DNA of 38,319 nucleotides from a virus. Below, one piece after another: positions 38,274 through 38,319 of this stretch (position 1 is its first letter; the number at the start of each line of letters is the position of its first letter). The notes under the pieces were generated by a model. It ran no database searches, was not told the origin of the DNA, and saw only the letters and a program-made list of their open reading frames with translations. The position numbers were made by a program, and so were the translations under genes. Location of the stretch: IMG/VR virus record IMGVR_UViG_3300037234_000305, positions 1 to 38,319 of that record. The stretch is one strand, 5' to 3'.

Positions 38274-38319
38274 CAACGGAAAAAGTAAAGAAGCTAAGAA
38301 AATTAACGGCAAAAATAAC
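38270..38319 (+). CDS. Partial small basic protein at the window end
   Basis: The ATG overlaps the previous stop (ATGA). The visible part is MTTEKVKKLRKLTAKI, a basic helix. If the window is circular, the frame continues into position 1 and stops at TGA 62-64, giving 37 aa and ending within the -35 box of the left promoter. As a linear end it is simply truncated. Confidence 0.45.
   Translation, partial: MTTEKVKKLRKLTAKI

Overview
The window reads as a nearly complete genome, or a large prophage segment, of a contractile-tailed (myovirus-type) phage of an AT-rich bacterium. The host is probably diderm. The phage carries a lipoprotein with a lipobox and a small protein with a signal peptide and a C-terminal Phe that looks like an outer-membrane beta-barrel. 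No host gene is visible, so I do not name a genus. Most genes overlap by 1-4 bases (ATGA, TGATG, TAATG, TTGA), as expected for compact phage operons. Joining the two ends of the window keeps the last, cut-off reading frame open and ends it at a TGA at 62-64. This suggests, but does not prove, that the molecule is circular or circularly permuted.

Layout. (1) 1-5041: a strong promoter overlapped by three GGTTAACA repeats, a helix-turn-helix protein, several small unknown proteins, terminase small-subunit candidate, GpA-type terminase large subunit, and a gpZ-like tail-completion candidate. (2) 5042-9330: a nucleic-acid module with a NUMOD4-RHH protein under a triple 14-bp repeat, VRR-NUC nuclease, SF2 helicase, small Cys-rich proteins and a YqaJ-type exonuclease, closed by a terminator. 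(3) 9331-12854: an accessory region with a moron-type promoter, small proteins, a long intergenic stretch predicted to encode a pseudoknotted RNA, a D12-class adenine methylase, more small Cys-rich or membrane proteins, and a MazG-like protein. (4) 12835-22777: head genes of lambda-like logic (gpW-like, portal, ClpP-type protease with an internal scaffold start, decoration protein, major capsid) followed by connector, sheath and tube. (5) 22788-32976: a Mu-like tail and baseplate series (chaperone with a -1 frameshift, tape measure, gp43- to gp48-like proteins, fibre), interrupted by one coiled-coil moron. (6) 32973-34531: the candidate outer-membrane protein on the minus strand and a fibre or collar protein on the plus strand. 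(7) 34542-37689, minus strand: an operon with a RecT-like annealing protein, a two-helix membrane protein and a repeat-rich lipoprotein, preceded by a roughly 280-nt leader with a branched structure and an intrinsic terminator just before the first ribosome-binding site. (8) 37757-38319: five overlapping small genes.

Most striking are the predicted RNA at 9984-10120, the leader at 37370-37654, three near-identical 29-bp promoters in front of three scattered accessory genes, and three consensus promoters placed exactly 6 nt before an ATG, which predicts leaderless mRNAs. No integrase, CI-type repressor, endolysin, tRNA gene, CRISPR array or insertion sequence was recognised.
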